Below, piece by piece: positions 18,101-26,410 of a DNA stretch of 64,000 nt. The DNA is from Streptomyces zingiberis (GTDB taxonomy: Bacteria; Actinomycetota; Actinomycetes; Streptomycetales; Streptomycetaceae). Position 1 is the stretch's first letter. The number at the start of each line of letters is the position of its first letter. Made by a program: the position numbers and the translations under genes. The stretch lies in the NCBI RefSeq assembly GCF_012034935.1, contig NZ_JAATEN010000015.1, positions 92,857-156,856 on the forward strand, in the 5' to 3' direction. The notes beneath the pieces are model-generated. The model was not told the origin of the DNA. It saw nothing but the letters and a program-made list of their open reading frames with translations, and made no database searches.

Positions 18101-19261
18101 GCCGGACTCCGCATCGTCCAGGCGTTCCGCCGCGAGGGGGACGGCGTCCGCCGCTTCACCGAGCGCAGCGACGGCTACCGGCGGGCGCGGGTGCGCGGCC
18201 AGTTCCTGATCTCCGTCTACTTCCCGTTCGTGCAGCTCCTGGCGTCCGTGGCGGCGGCGGCCGTGCTGATGGTGGGCGCGGGCCGGGTGGCCGAGGGCAC
18301 CCTCACGGCCGGGGCGCTCGTCGCCTACCTGCTCTACATCGACCTGTTCTTCGCCCCCGTGCAGCAGCTCTCCCAGGTGTTCGACGGCTACCAGCAGGCG
18401 ACCGTCTCGCTCGGCCGCATCCAGGAGCTGCTGCGCGAGCGGACGAGCACGCCGGCGGCGGCCCGTCCGCTGCCCGTGCGGTCGCTGCGCGGCGAGATCG
18501 CCTTCGACGGCATCCGGTTCCGCTACACCACGGAGGACGGGCCCGGGGCGGGGGACGGGCCGAAGGAGGCGCTGTCCGGGGTCGACCTGCGGATCCCGGC
18601 CGGGCAGACCGTCGCCTTCGTCGGCGAGACCGGCGCGGGGAAGTCCACCCTCGTCAAGCTGGTCGCCCGGTTCTACGACCCCACCGAGGGCGCCGTGCGC
18701 GTGGACGGCACGGATCTGCGCGAGCTGGACCTGGCCCGGTACCGGCACCGGCTGGGCGTCGTCCCGCAGGAGTCGTACCTCTTCCCCGGTACGGTGCGGG
18801 ACGCGATCGCCTACGGCCGGCCGGACGCCACCGACGCCGAGGTGGAGGCGGCGGCGCGGGCCGTCGGCGCGCACGACATGGTCGCCTCGCTGGACGGCGG
18901 CTACCTCCACGAGGTCACCGAGCGGGGCCGCAACCTCTCGGCCGGACAGCGGCAGTTGATCGCGCTGGCCCGCGCCGAGCTGGTCGACCCCGACGTCCTC
19001 CTGCTCGACGAGGCCACCGCCGCCCTGGACCTGGCGACGGAGGGACTGGTCAACCAGGCGACGGACCGGCTGGCCGGGCGCCGGACCACGCTGGTGGTGG
19101 CCCACCGCCTCACCACCGCGGCCCGCGCCGACCGGGTCGTCGTCCTGGACGGCGGTCGGGTCGTGGAGGACGGCACCCACGCCGAACTGCTCGCCGCCGG
19201 CGGCCGCTACGCCCGGCTGTGGCGCACCTTCACCGGGGTCCCGGAGGCCGCCGCCGTGTGA
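15113..19261 (+). CDS. Fused heterodimeric-type ABC exporter (TMD-NBD-TMD-NBD)
   Basis: A 1382-residue protein carrying two complete ABC exporter halves. Module 1 has six-helix membrane domain features (about 80-380), Walker A GASGSGKST (near 441), signature LSGGQRQRV (near 545) and Walker B ending in VLDDATSAVD. Module 2 has a membrane domain (about 790-1100), Walker A GETGAGKST (near 1171), signature LSAGQRQ (near 1275) and Walker B LLLDEATAALD. The catalytic glutamate after Walker B is aspartate in module 1 only, the asymmetric pattern of heterodimeric exporters with one degenerate ATP site. A disordered linker of about 140 residues joins the halves and the N-terminal 75 residues are Gly/Pro-rich. 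GTG 15113 has GGAGG seven bases upstream. It probably exports lipids, peptides or drugs; the substrate is unknown. Confidence 0.92.
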   Translation: MSGTAAEAGVRGGGTAGGPGEPGGPERPDRPEGPGSPGGPAGSGDAGRPEGPRGPGGGRGEPAARDEPGASGEPARGWARRLTGYAWRYRRNVLLSLGASLGGMAVMALVPLVTKLIIDDVVVSHNRPMGPWVALLIAAAVVVYVLTYVRRFYGGRLALDVQHDLRTDMFRSLVRLDGRRQGELSTGQVVGRGTSDLQLIQGLLFMLPMMIGNILLFLISLAVMVWLSPLLTLVALAMAPALWFIADRSRKRLFPATWYAQGQAAAVAGVVDGAVTGVRVVKGFGQEEQETGKLREVSRKLFAGRMRTVRLNSRYTPALQAVPSLAQVAMLALGGWMATRGQITLGTFVAFSTYLAQLVGPVRMLTMVLTVGQQARAGVERVLELIDTEPAIRERPGARELPADAPATVEFDRVTFGYEPGRPVLADFSLRIGQGETVAVVGASGSGKSTLSLLLPRFYDATDGAVRVGGHDVRELTFDSLRAAVGLVPEDSFLFSDTVRANIAYGRPDATDEQVRAAARAAMADGFIEALPEGYDTKVGEQGLTLSGGQRQRVSLARAILTDPRLLVLDDATSAVDARVEHEIHEALRGVMAGRTTLLIAHRRSTLALADRIAVLDRGRLSDAGTHEELERRSPLYRRLLTDPDELGGVDRDPVAGLRRDAPGTETARAGTEREPDFEAELDAEAEMGAEPVSAHRRVPERVTPELWRRAEETARTEESEGPEGPEKTEGSGGTAKAGPARAGAGRPAPAPAGGPGIAAAMAGMPATPELLAKVAALPPATDTPDVDEERAAQPEREYGLRRLLRGFGRPLLLALGLVTVDAGAGLLLPILIRHGIDDGVQRLALGAVWAASGLALLVVLAQWAAQAGEVRMTGRTGERILYSLRVKIFAQLQRLGLDYYERELTGRIMTRITTDVDALSTFLQTGLVTALVSLVTFSGILVVLFVLDVELALVVFATLPLLAVGTVFFRRRSVAAYELARERVSAVNADLQEGVAGLRIVQAFRREGDGVRRFTERSDGYRRARVRGQFLISVYFPFVQLLASVAAAAVLMVGAGRVAEGTLTAGALVAYLLYIDLFFAPVQQLSQVFDGYQQATVSLGRIQELLRERTSTPAAARPLPVRSLRGEIAFDGIRFRYTTEDGPGAGDGPKEALSGVDLRIPAGQTVAFVGETGAGKSTLVKLVARFYDPTEGAVRVDGTDLRELDLARYRHRLGVVPQESYLFPGTVRDAIAYGRPDATDAEVEAAARAVGAHDMVASLDGGYLHEVTERGRNLSAGQRQLIALARAELVDPDVLLLDEATAALDLATEGLVNQATDRLAGRRTTLVVAHRLTTAARADRVVVLDGGRVVEDGTHAELLAAGGRYARLWRTFTGVPEAAAV

Positions 19262-19262
19262 C

Positions 19263-19307
19263 CGGAGGGGCCACGCGCCGGCCGCCGGGCCGCGCGTGGC
19301 CCCTCCG
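19263..19307 (+). terminator. Hairpin terminator after the ABC exporter
   Basis: A perfect 15-base-pair stem (CGGAGGGGCCACGCG and its complement) encloses a 15-base loop, starting one base after the exporter stop codon. There is no T run, as is usual for GC-rich actinobacterial terminators. Confidence 0.8.
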
Positions 19308-19351
19308 CTCCCGCCCAGCCCGCGGCAACGGCCCCGGCCTGCTGTTCTGTT

Positions 19352-19370
19352 CGATACGTAAGCGATACGT
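19352..19370. promoter_or_regulatory. Direct repeat CGATACGT x2, candidate operator
   Basis: Two copies of CGATACGT start 11 bases apart, about one helical turn, in an AT-richer patch upstream of the solute-binding protein gene. The spacing fits binding of a dimeric regulator or a tandem-site response regulator to one face of DNA. Confidence 0.4.
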
Positions 19371-19536
19371 TCCACTCCGTGGCTTGGGCACGCTCCCACA
19401 AGGGACACTCGTGCGCCACGCCGTGTTCACACTTTCTCCGTACGCGGCGGTTCGGCGGTCCGTCGCGGGGGGCACCTCCGCCCGCCCGGGCCGGGACACC
19501 AGGGCAACACGGGCAAGACACAAGGGCGGTAGTGCG

Positions 19537-20811
19537 GTGCGACGGCGTTTTCTCGGTCCACTGGCGGCGGGACTCGCGGCCGGTCTGGTCCTCACCCTCT
19601 CGGCGTGCGGCGACGGCAGCGCGCCGGCGGAGGACGGTGAGGTCAAGCTCAAGCTGGTCGCCACCGAGTACGGCGACAGATCCGGCACGAGCACGAAGAG
19701 ATACTGGGACCAGCTCATCGGCGAGTTCCAGTTCGACAACCCCGGTATCTCGGTGGACGTGGACGTCTACGACCGCGGCGAGGTGGACCGCGAGGTGGCC
19801 GAGCTGGTGAAGGCGGGCAACGCGCCCGACATGGCGCAGATCTCCACCTACGCCGACTACGCGGCCGACGGCAAGCTCTACAGCGCCGACGAACTCCTCT
19901 CCATCCCCGCGCAGGCCGACTTCGTCCGCGCCGTCGCCGAGGCCGGCACGGCGCAGCGCAAGCAGTACGGGCTGCCGTTCACCGCCTCCACCCGGGTCTT
20001 CTTCTACAACAAGGAACTCTTCGAGCAGGCCGGGATCGAGAGCCCGCCGAAGACCTGGGACGAGCTCCAGGCGGCCGCCGCGGCCCTGCGCCAGTCCGGG
20101 GTCACCACCCCGTACGGCCTGCCGCTCGGCCCGGAGGAGGCGCAGGCCGAGGTGCTCAACTGGTTCCTGTCGAACGGCGGCGGCTTCACCGACAACATCG
20201 GCGGCTACACCCTCGACGAGCCGGAGAACGTCAAGGCGTTCACCTGGCTGCGGGACGAGATGGTCGGCAAGGGGCTCACCAACCCGGAGCCGGGCCGGAC
20301 CAACCGCAAGGACATGTACGAGGCGTTCGTCCGCGGCGAGGTGGCCATGCTCAACGGGCACGCCTCGCTGATGGAGCGGGCCGCGGAGGGCGGGGTCGAC
20401 TTCGGCATCGCGCCGATACCCGGGCGCACCGGCGAGTCCAGGGCCACCACCGGGGTCGCCGACTGGATGACGGCGTTCAAGGCGAACGGGCACCGCGAGG
20501 AGATCGGCGCGTTCCTCGACTTCGTCTACAGCAAGAAGAACGCCCTGCGGTTCGCCGAGACCTACGACCTCCTCCCCGTCACCAACGCCGCCTTCGACGC
20601 GATGCGCGCCGACGAGGGACACCGGGCGCTGTGGGAGTTCCTGGACCAGCTCCGCACCGCACAGCTCTACCCGGTGGACAAGGTCTCCTGGGCGCCGACG
20701 CTCGACCGGCTGCGGAAGGAGATCGGCGGCACGGTGGACCGGGGCGGCGACCCGGCCTCCGTCCTCGGCGCCATCCAGCGGAAGGCGGAGGCCACGGAGA
20801 GCGCGGGATGA
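19537..20811 (+). CDS. ABC transporter solute-binding lipoprotein (family 1, sugar type)
   Basis: A 424-residue extracytoplasmic binding protein. It has a short basic start, a hydrophobic stretch and lipobox LSAC, so it should be lipid-anchored outside the membrane. The mature part has the family-1 periplasmic-binding pattern (YWDQLIGEFQFDNPGI, GLPFTASTRVFFYNKELFEQAGI, KTWDELQAAAAAL, FVRGEVAMLNGHASLMERA). This group binds oligosaccharides or sugar-like solutes. It is an orphan: no permease or ATPase lies next to it, so it must use components encoded elsewhere. GTG 19537 is preferred, preceded by an AAGGGCGG purine stretch. Confidence 0.9.
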   Translation: MRRRFLGPLAAGLAAGLVLTLSACGDGSAPAEDGEVKLKLVATEYGDRSGTSTKRYWDQLIGEFQFDNPGISVDVDVYDRGEVDREVAELVKAGNAPDMAQISTYADYAADGKLYSADELLSIPAQADFVRAVAEAGTAQRKQYGLPFTASTRVFFYNKELFEQAGIESPPKTWDELQAAAAALRQSGVTTPYGLPLGPEEAQAEVLNWFLSNGGGFTDNIGGYTLDEPENVKAFTWLRDEMVGKGLTNPEPGRTNRKDMYEAFVRGEVAMLNGHASLMERAAEGGVDFGIAPIPGRTGESRATTGVADWMTAFKANGHREEIGAFLDFVYSKKNALRFAETYDLLPVTNAAFDAMRADEGHRALWEFLDQLRTAQLYPVDKVSWAPTLDRLRKEIGGTVDRGGDPASVLGAIQRKAEATESAG

Positions 20812-21048
20812 CCGGGCGCCGGGGCGCCCCGGTGTTCCGGCGGGCCGGGATGCCGGGGCGTGCCGGAGGTGCCGGCCGGGCGACGGGGCTGACGGCCGGA
20901 TGGCCGGACGGGCCGGCGAGCTGACGGGCTGACGAGCTGACGGGCCGTGTGCCCCGAGACGGGTGGGACGAGGCAGCCGGCGAACCGGGCCCGGGATCAC
21001 CGGCTCCCCGTCCCCGGGCGCGGTCTGGCGGACGGGGCGGCGTGCCGC

Positions 21049-21054
21049 TAGGTT
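21049..21054 (+). promoter_or_regulatory. putative -10 box TAGGTT
   Basis: TAGGTT lies about 38 bases before the peptidase ATG in the 280-base gap after the solute-binding gene. Sequence 17-18 bases further upstream is only weakly -35-like. Suggests that the peptidase has its own promoter. Confidence 0.35.
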
Positions 21055-21091
21055 CGCCAGACCTCGTGATCCCGTGCCCCAGGGAGGGCGT

Positions 21092-22615
21092 ATGCGCAAG
21101 GCCGCGCGCACAGTGAGGGTGTTTCCGGTGTTCCCGGTACTCCTGGCGCTGGTGGTGCTCCTGGGCGCCGTGGGTGCCGGGACGGCGCCGGCCGGTGCCG
21201 CCACCACCGTGGCGCCCGTCCGGCCGGCCGCCGCCCCCGGCTCCGATGCCACCGGAGCCACCGGAGCCACCGGGGCCGGCCCTGCCACCGACATCGAGCA
21301 GCGGCTCCGGTCCGTCCCCGGCCTCAAGGTGATCGAGGAGAAGCCGGTCGAGGGCTACCGCTACTTCGTCATGGAGTACACCCAGCCCGTCGACCACCGC
21401 CGCCCCTGGCGGGGGACCTTCCAGCAGCGGCTGACCCTGCTGCACAGGTCCACCGACCGGCCAGTGGTCTTCCACACCTCGGGCTACCACGTCTCCACCA
21501 CTCCCTCCCGCGGCGAGCCCGCGCGGATCGTGGACGGCAACCAGCTCTCCCTGGAGTACCGGTTCTTCGAGCCGTCCCGGCCGGACCCCGCCGACTGGTC
21601 CCGGCTGGACATCCGGCAGGGCGCCGACGACCAGCACCGCGTCTTCCGCGCGCTGAAGCGGATCTACGGCGCCAACTGGCTGGCCACCGGCGGCAGCAAG
21701 GGCGGCATGACCGCCGTCTACTACCGCCGCTTCCACCCGGGCGACATGGACGGCACGATCGCCTACGTCGCCCCCAACGACGTCGACAACGACGAGGACT
21801 CCGCCTACAGCCGCTTCTTCGCGGAGGTCTCCACCCCCGAGTGCCGCGCCGCGCTCGACGCCGTGCAGCGCGAGGTCCTCGTCCGCCGGGACGAGATCCT
21901 CGCCCGGTACACCGGCTGGGCCCGGGAGAACGGCGCCACGTTCACCGTCGTCGGCAGCGCCGACCGGGCGTACGAGAATGTCGTCATGGACCTGGTCTGG
22001 GCGTTCTGGCAGTACGGCGATGAGCGGGACTGCGCCACGGTGCCCGCGTCGACGGCCACCACCGACGAGCTCTACGCCTTCGTCGACCAGGTCTCCGGCT
22101 TCGCCTTCTACACCGACCAGGGCCTCGACCCCTACACGCCGTACTACTACCAGGCGGGCACCGAGCTGGGCGCGCCGTCCTTCGCCACCCCGCACCTGGC
22201 CGGCCTGCTCCGGTACCCCGGCACCTACGAGCCGCGCAGCTACGTCCCGCGGGAGATACCGATGCGCTGGCGCGGGCAGGTGATGGACGACGTCGACCGC
22301 TGGGTGCGCCACCGCGGTGAGCGGCTGCTCTTCGTCTACGGCGAGAACGACCCCTGGGGCGCCGAACCGTTCCGCCTAGGCCGGGGCACGGCGGACTCCT
22401 ACGTCTACACCGCCCCCGGCGCCAACCACGGCGCGGGCATCGGGGATCTGCGCGAGAAGGAGCGGGACCGGGCCACCGCGGCGGTCCTGAGGTGGGCGGA
22501 CGTCGCCCCCGCCGCCGTACGGGAGGGCGCGGCGGCGGCCGGGCCCCTGGCCCGGCGCGACGCGCTGCTGGACGGGCGCGCCGAGGCCGAACGGCTGCGC
22601 GCCCCGCGCCGGTGA
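21092..22615 (+). CDS. Secreted S37-family (PS-10 type) tripeptidyl aminopeptidase
   Basis: A 507-residue secreted serine peptidase. A Sec signal peptide (about residues 1-37, ending ...GAGTAPAGAA) is followed by a short Thr/Ala/Gly-rich spacer and then an alpha/beta-hydrolase core typical of Streptomyces S37 peptidases. The nucleophile is in TGGSKGG (serine near 200). The likely acid is in FVYGENDPWG and the histidine in GANHGAG. Family members remove tripeptides from protein N-termini outside the cell. AGGGAGG before ATG 21092 fixes the start. It stands as a single transcription unit. Confidence 0.9.
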   Translation: MRKAARTVRVFPVFPVLLALVVLLGAVGAGTAPAGAATTVAPVRPAAAPGSDATGATGATGAGPATDIEQRLRSVPGLKVIEEKPVEGYRYFVMEYTQPVDHRRPWRGTFQQRLTLLHRSTDRPVVFHTSGYHVSTTPSRGEPARIVDGNQLSLEYRFFEPSRPDPADWSRLDIRQGADDQHRVFRALKRIYGANWLATGGSKGGMTAVYYRRFHPGDMDGTIAYVAPNDVDNDEDSAYSRFFAEVSTPECRAALDAVQREVLVRRDEILARYTGWARENGATFTVVGSADRAYENVVMDLVWAFWQYGDERDCATVPASTATTDELYAFVDQVSGFAFYTDQGLDPYTPYYYQAGTELGAPSFATPHLAGLLRYPGTYEPRSYVPREIPMRWRGQVMDDVDRWVRHRGERLLFVYGENDPWGAEPFRLGRGTADSYVYTAPGANHGAGIGDLREKERDRATAAVLRWADVAPAAVREGAAAAGPLARRDALLDGRAEAERLRAPRR

Positions 22616-22865
22616 CGAGCCCCGCCCGGGGGCGCCGGCCGGTACCCCCGGACCGGGGACGGAGGCATCGCCCGGCCCCGGGGCGGGGCACCGGGAGCGC
22701 GCCGTCGCCCGCTTGACCCCACCCCGCCTGATCCCGCCCCGCCTGACCCCGCCCCGCCGTCCGGCCGGTCGTCCCGGCGCGACGCGTGGCGGCGGTGCGG
22801 GCGCGTGGCGGCGCGGGCGCGCGGCGGCCCGCCGTTCCGCCCGCCGCCGGCGCTCCCGGCGGTGA

Positions 22866-23682
22866 TCAGAGGCGGCGGGCGCAGCCGACGGGCTTCCCGC
22901 CGCCCAGTTCGACGTAGAGATCGGTGCCGGCGGGGCAGTCGTCACGGTCGCGTACCGCCTTCACCACCGTGAACTCCGGGGCCGGGTCGGCCGAGGGCTC
23001 GCAGGAGGTCTCCCGTACCTCGTTCGCGCGGGTCAGGTGGACGCAGTCGCCGGTGATCACGCGCGGGCCGCCCCCGCCGCCCGGGTCGCCGGGGTGCGGC
23101 GGCTCCAGGTTGCGCAGGCAGGCGTAGCCCCGCCGGCGGTCCGGACCGTCACCGGCCCCGTCACCGGGGCCCCCGGTGCCGGGAACCGTGGTGGCGCCGG
23201 CGGTCCCGGAGCCGTCGGCGGGTTCGGTGACGTGCAGCAGGACGTCGGTGCGGGCCGGGCACACCGGGCCGGTGGGTGGCGGTGCCGCCCCGGTAGCGGA
23301 GCAGCACCCGGGCGACGGCCCGCTCGCTCGTGCAGGACACCTCCTCGAAGGACGCGCGCCCGCGGGCAGCGCACTCGCCCTCGGCGAGGAACACCCCGCC
23401 GGAATCCGCGGGGCCGGGGCCCTGGCCGGGCCCGGAAGCCGGAGGGCCGGACTCCGGCGGCCCGTCGTCGCGGGCTCCGGAGGTGCCCGGGCCCGGGCCG
23501 CCGGTACCGCCGGAGTCCTCGGAGCCACCGGTTCCGCAGCCGGCGCCCAGCAGCAGCAGAACGGTGAGCAGCCCGGCCGGCACGGCGCGGCGGGCCCGGC
23601 GGGCGGGGTGGTCCGCGGCGGCCGTCCCGCGTTCCCCGCGCGCACGGCGGTGGGGGTGTCTCGGTGCGCACATGGCGCTCAT
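22866..23682 (-). pseudogene. Putative lipoprotein gene interrupted by a one-base frameshift
   Basis: From ATG 23682 (GGAGG seven bases upstream) the frame encodes a basic start, the hydrophobic segment VPAGLLTVLLLLGAGC with a lipobox, a Gly/Ser/Pro-rich spacer, and a cysteine-rich segment (GECAARGRASFEEVSC ... VLLRYRGG). Homologous continuation, PVCPARTDVLLHVTE through YACLRNLEPPHPGDPG to a second cysteine-rich repeat ending in VGCARRL, is in another frame that ends at 22866. One extra base in the G/C run around 23275 would account for the shift. The two halves look like internal repeats (C...V...C...CPA.TD..). Function unknown. It may be an intact gene with a sequencing error rather than a true pseudogene. 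Confidence 0.75.
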
Positions 23683-23788
23683 CATCCCCCCTCCGCCCGG
23701 TGCGGCCCGCCGGGGCGGGCGCGCACCGGGCGGCGACGAGGGCCCACGGCCCGTTCCGTCCGGTGCCCCTGAAGCCGGGGAGCGGGGC

Positions 23789-25711
23789 TCAGTACGACAG
23801 GCCGTGGCCGATCGGGTACAGCACCTGCGCCGGGTCGTCCGCGCGGGGCACGGGCACGGGCAGGCGGCCGGTGGGGTCGGTCCGGCCCGCGACGACCCGG
23901 GCGGCGGCGCGGATGTCGGTGTCGGTCCAGGAGTAGCCGGCCAGTGAGGCCGCCACCCCCTCCAGCCGGGCGATGTCGTACGGGTTGCGGAGCGCGAGCT
24001 GGACGACGGGCACGCCGGTGGCGGCCAGCTCGGCGACGAGGGTGATCTGCGGGGAGCCGGCCGCCACGTTGTAGGTGGTGACGACCACCGCGTCCTGCCC
24101 GGCGGCCCCGGCCACGGCCCGGTCGATCGCCTCCCGGGTGGGGGAGGTGCCGGTGGACACCGCGGAGGCGGCGAAGCCCAGCTCGGTGAGGGCGCGGGCG
24201 AGCACGGCGGTCGGCGGGCCACCGGTGCCGGAGGGCGCCGCCGGATCGGCGCCGGTCACGAGCACCCGGGGCTGCCGGCGCGGGTGGAGGGGCAGCGCCC
24301 GCCGCCCTCCGGCTCCGGAGCGCCGGTTGACGAGCAGGGTGACGGCCCGGTCCGCGATCCGGTCGGCGGCCCTCAGGTGACGGCGGACGCCGACGGTGCG
24401 GTCCACGTCCGCGCGGGTCACCAGCGGCTCGTCGAACAGGCCGCGCCGCGCTTTGAGTTCGAGGATGCGCAGCAGCGAGGCGTCGACGCGCTCCTCGCCG
24501 ATCTCGCCGTCCTCCACGGCCCGTTTGACGGCGTTCCAGGCCAGCGGCAGGTCCGGGGCGTTGAGCAGCTGGTCCACCCCGGCCTTGAGCGCCAGTACCG
24601 GCACCCGTTCGTCGCCGTACTTCTGCCGGACGCCGGCCATGTCCAGCGCGTCCGTGACGATGACACCCTCGAACCCGAGTTCCTCCCGGAGGACGCCGGT
24701 GAGGATGGGCTTCGAGAGGGTCGCCGGGTCCTCGTTCGGGTCGAGCGCGGGGAAGAGCAGGTGCGCCGTCATGATCGAGTCGATGCCGGCGGCGATGGCC
24801 GCGCGGAAGGGGGGCGCGTCCAGCCGCTCCCACTCCTCGCGGGTGTGGGTGATGACCGGCAGGCCCGTGTGGCTGTCGGTGGAGGTGTCGCCGTGGCCGG
24901 GGAAGTGCTTGGCGGTGGCCGCGACCCCCACGCCCTGGTACCCCGCCACCTGCGCGGTGACCAGCCGGGCGGCGGCCGCCGGGTCCGCCCCGAAGGAGCG
25001 GACGCCGATGACCGGGTTGGCCGGGTTGACGTTGACGTCGGCGACCGGCGCGTAGTCCTGCCGGATGCCCATGGCGGCCAGCTCCGCGCCGGCGACCCGG
25101 GCGGCGGTCCGGGCGTCCGCGCGGGAGCCGCCGGCGCCGAGCGCCATCGCACCGGGCAGCAGCGTGGCCGGGGCCCCGATCCGGGCGACCACGCCGTGCT
25201 CCTGGTCGGTGGAGACCAGCAGCGGCACGGGTACCGGCTGCGCGAGCCCGGCGCGCTGGATCCCGTTCGAGAGGTCCGCGATCTGGTGCGGGTCGCGGAC
25301 GTTGTGCGCCCAGGCGAAGTAGATGATGCCGCCGACGTGGTACTCCGCGATCAGCTCGGCGGCGGTGGAGACCCCGAACTCCTTGCGGTTGGTCTCGGCG
25401 TCGGCCGGGTCCGGGTCGGTCGCGGAGTGCCCGTACACGCGGGTGACGAAGAGCTGGCCGACCTTCTCCTCCAGGCTCATCCGGGAGATGAGCCGGCGCA
25501 GTGCCGCCGGGCCGGGCCGGCGCGCCGGGGGAGCGGCGAGGGCGGCCCCCGGCCCGGTGGCGGCGAGGGCGGCGGCACCGGCGACGGTGGCCGTCACGGT
25601 CAGCAGACCGCGGCGGGAGGGGGCCGGGGCCGCCCGGTGCGTGGGGGCGGGCCGGGCGCGGTCGGGTGAGGGTCCGGGTGAGCGGTCCGGTGACGGGTCC
25701 GGGTGGTGCAC
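23789..25711 (-). CDS. Tat-exported GH3 glycoside hydrolase, beta-N-acetylglucosaminidase (NagZ) type
   Basis: A 640-residue family-3 hydrolase. The N-terminus has a twin-arginine signal (SRRGLLTVTATVAGAAAL). The catalytic (beta/alpha)8 domain follows (LISRMSLEEKVGQLF). KHFPGHGDTSTDSHTGLP carries the mobile Asp-His loop that marks beta-N-acetylglucosaminidases, and the nucleophile aspartate is in VIVTDALDM. A C-terminal alpha/beta sandwich domain (about 450-640) completes the enzyme. It probably cleaves GlcNAc from chitin- or peptidoglycan-derived fragments outside the cell. GTG 25711 has GGAAGGAG upstream. The paired GAAA-N-TTTC palindromes about 290 bases upstream suggest carbon-source control. 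Confidence 0.9.
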   Translation of the reverse strand: MHHPDPSPDRSPGPSPDRARPAPTHRAAPAPSRRGLLTVTATVAGAAALAATGPGAALAAPPARRPGPAALRRLISRMSLEEKVGQLFVTRVYGHSATDPDPADAETNRKEFGVSTAAELIAEYHVGGIIYFAWAHNVRDPHQIADLSNGIQRAGLAQPVPVPLLVSTDQEHGVVARIGAPATLLPGAMALGAGGSRADARTAARVAGAELAAMGIRQDYAPVADVNVNPANPVIGVRSFGADPAAAARLVTAQVAGYQGVGVAATAKHFPGHGDTSTDSHTGLPVITHTREEWERLDAPPFRAAIAAGIDSIMTAHLLFPALDPNEDPATLSKPILTGVLREELGFEGVIVTDALDMAGVRQKYGDERVPVLALKAGVDQLLNAPDLPLAWNAVKRAVEDGEIGEERVDASLLRILELKARRGLFDEPLVTRADVDRTVGVRRHLRAADRIADRAVTLLVNRRSGAGGRRALPLHPRRQPRVLVTGADPAAPSGTGGPPTAVLARALTELGFAASAVSTGTSPTREAIDRAVAGAAGQDAVVVTTYNVAAGSPQITLVAELAATGVPVVQLALRNPYDIARLEGVAASLAGYSWTDTDIRAAARVVAGRTDPTGRLPVPVPRADDPAQVLYPIGHGLSY

Positions 25712-26410
25712 GGTGCGCTCCTTCCGTACGGAGGTGCCGGGCGCCGGGCCGGCCCCGGCCGGGGCACCCGCCCCGCCGGTGCCGGGCCCCGCGCGGCGGC
25801 CGGGGGCACGGCGGGCGGTGACCGCCCCGGCCGGCGGGGGCCGGGACGGCGGGGCCGGCGGCCGGTGCCGGCCGGTGCCGAGCGGGGACGGGCCGGGAGG
25901 GCGCGGTGGGGGCGGGCCCCTTCGGCGCGGTGCGAAGGGGCGGGAACGGCGGGGACGAGTGAGCCGGCGGGCGGGTGCGGACTGCTGCGGATATGAAGAA
26001 AATTTCCAGCGCTCAACGGATATCCGGAAAGTTTCCGCCAGTCAATGGGGGGCGCGCGCGTCCGCCGCGCCCGGCGGAGACGGAGCGGCGGGCTCCGCGG
26101 CGGGCGCCGGCCGGGGGGTGTGGCCGCGGGGTCCCGTCGTGGCGTTCCGGGCCGGCCGCCGGTTCAGCCGTCGGGGGCGGGGCTTCCCTGGGGCGCCGTT
26201 GGTCCGGGTGGGGGGGGCCGGCGGGCCGGCCGGAGGGGCGGTCGGCGTCGGCCGGCGGGTCAGGGGCCGCCGGGTACGGGGCCGGGCGGCGGGCCCGTCA
26301 GGAGCGGTGCGGGATGGCGTGGCCCGAATTTTAGGTGTAGAAACCACTGATATATTGGATGCCTTCGGCAACCATCTGACCACCGCTCCGGAGGGAGCCG
26401 AGAACGCTGT
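25712..26410. other. Long divergent intergenic region, GH3 / MFS
   Basis: 699 bases without a supported gene. AT-richer islands occur at 25985-26040, with the palindrome pair described separately, and at 26325-26375, directly upstream of the transporter gene. The rest is very GC-rich and its open frames show no recognisable protein. Confidence 0.6.
25997..26036. promoter_or_regulatory. Paired palindromes RGAAARTTTCC, candidate operators
   Basis: AGAAAATTTCC (25997-26007) and GGAAAGTTTCC (26026-26036) are 11-base near-palindromes whose starts are 29 bases apart. The GAAA-N-TTTC pattern resembles sites bound by RpiR/MurR-type amino-sugar regulators. That link is made with modest certainty, but it would suit a GlcNAc-releasing enzyme. 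Confidence 0.5.

Noticed and set aside
15107..19408. 1433-codon open frame antisense to the ABC exporter
   Set aside because: It mirrors codon bias of the real gene, has no domain, no start signal and His/Gln/Gly-rich composition typical of GC-rich shadow frames.
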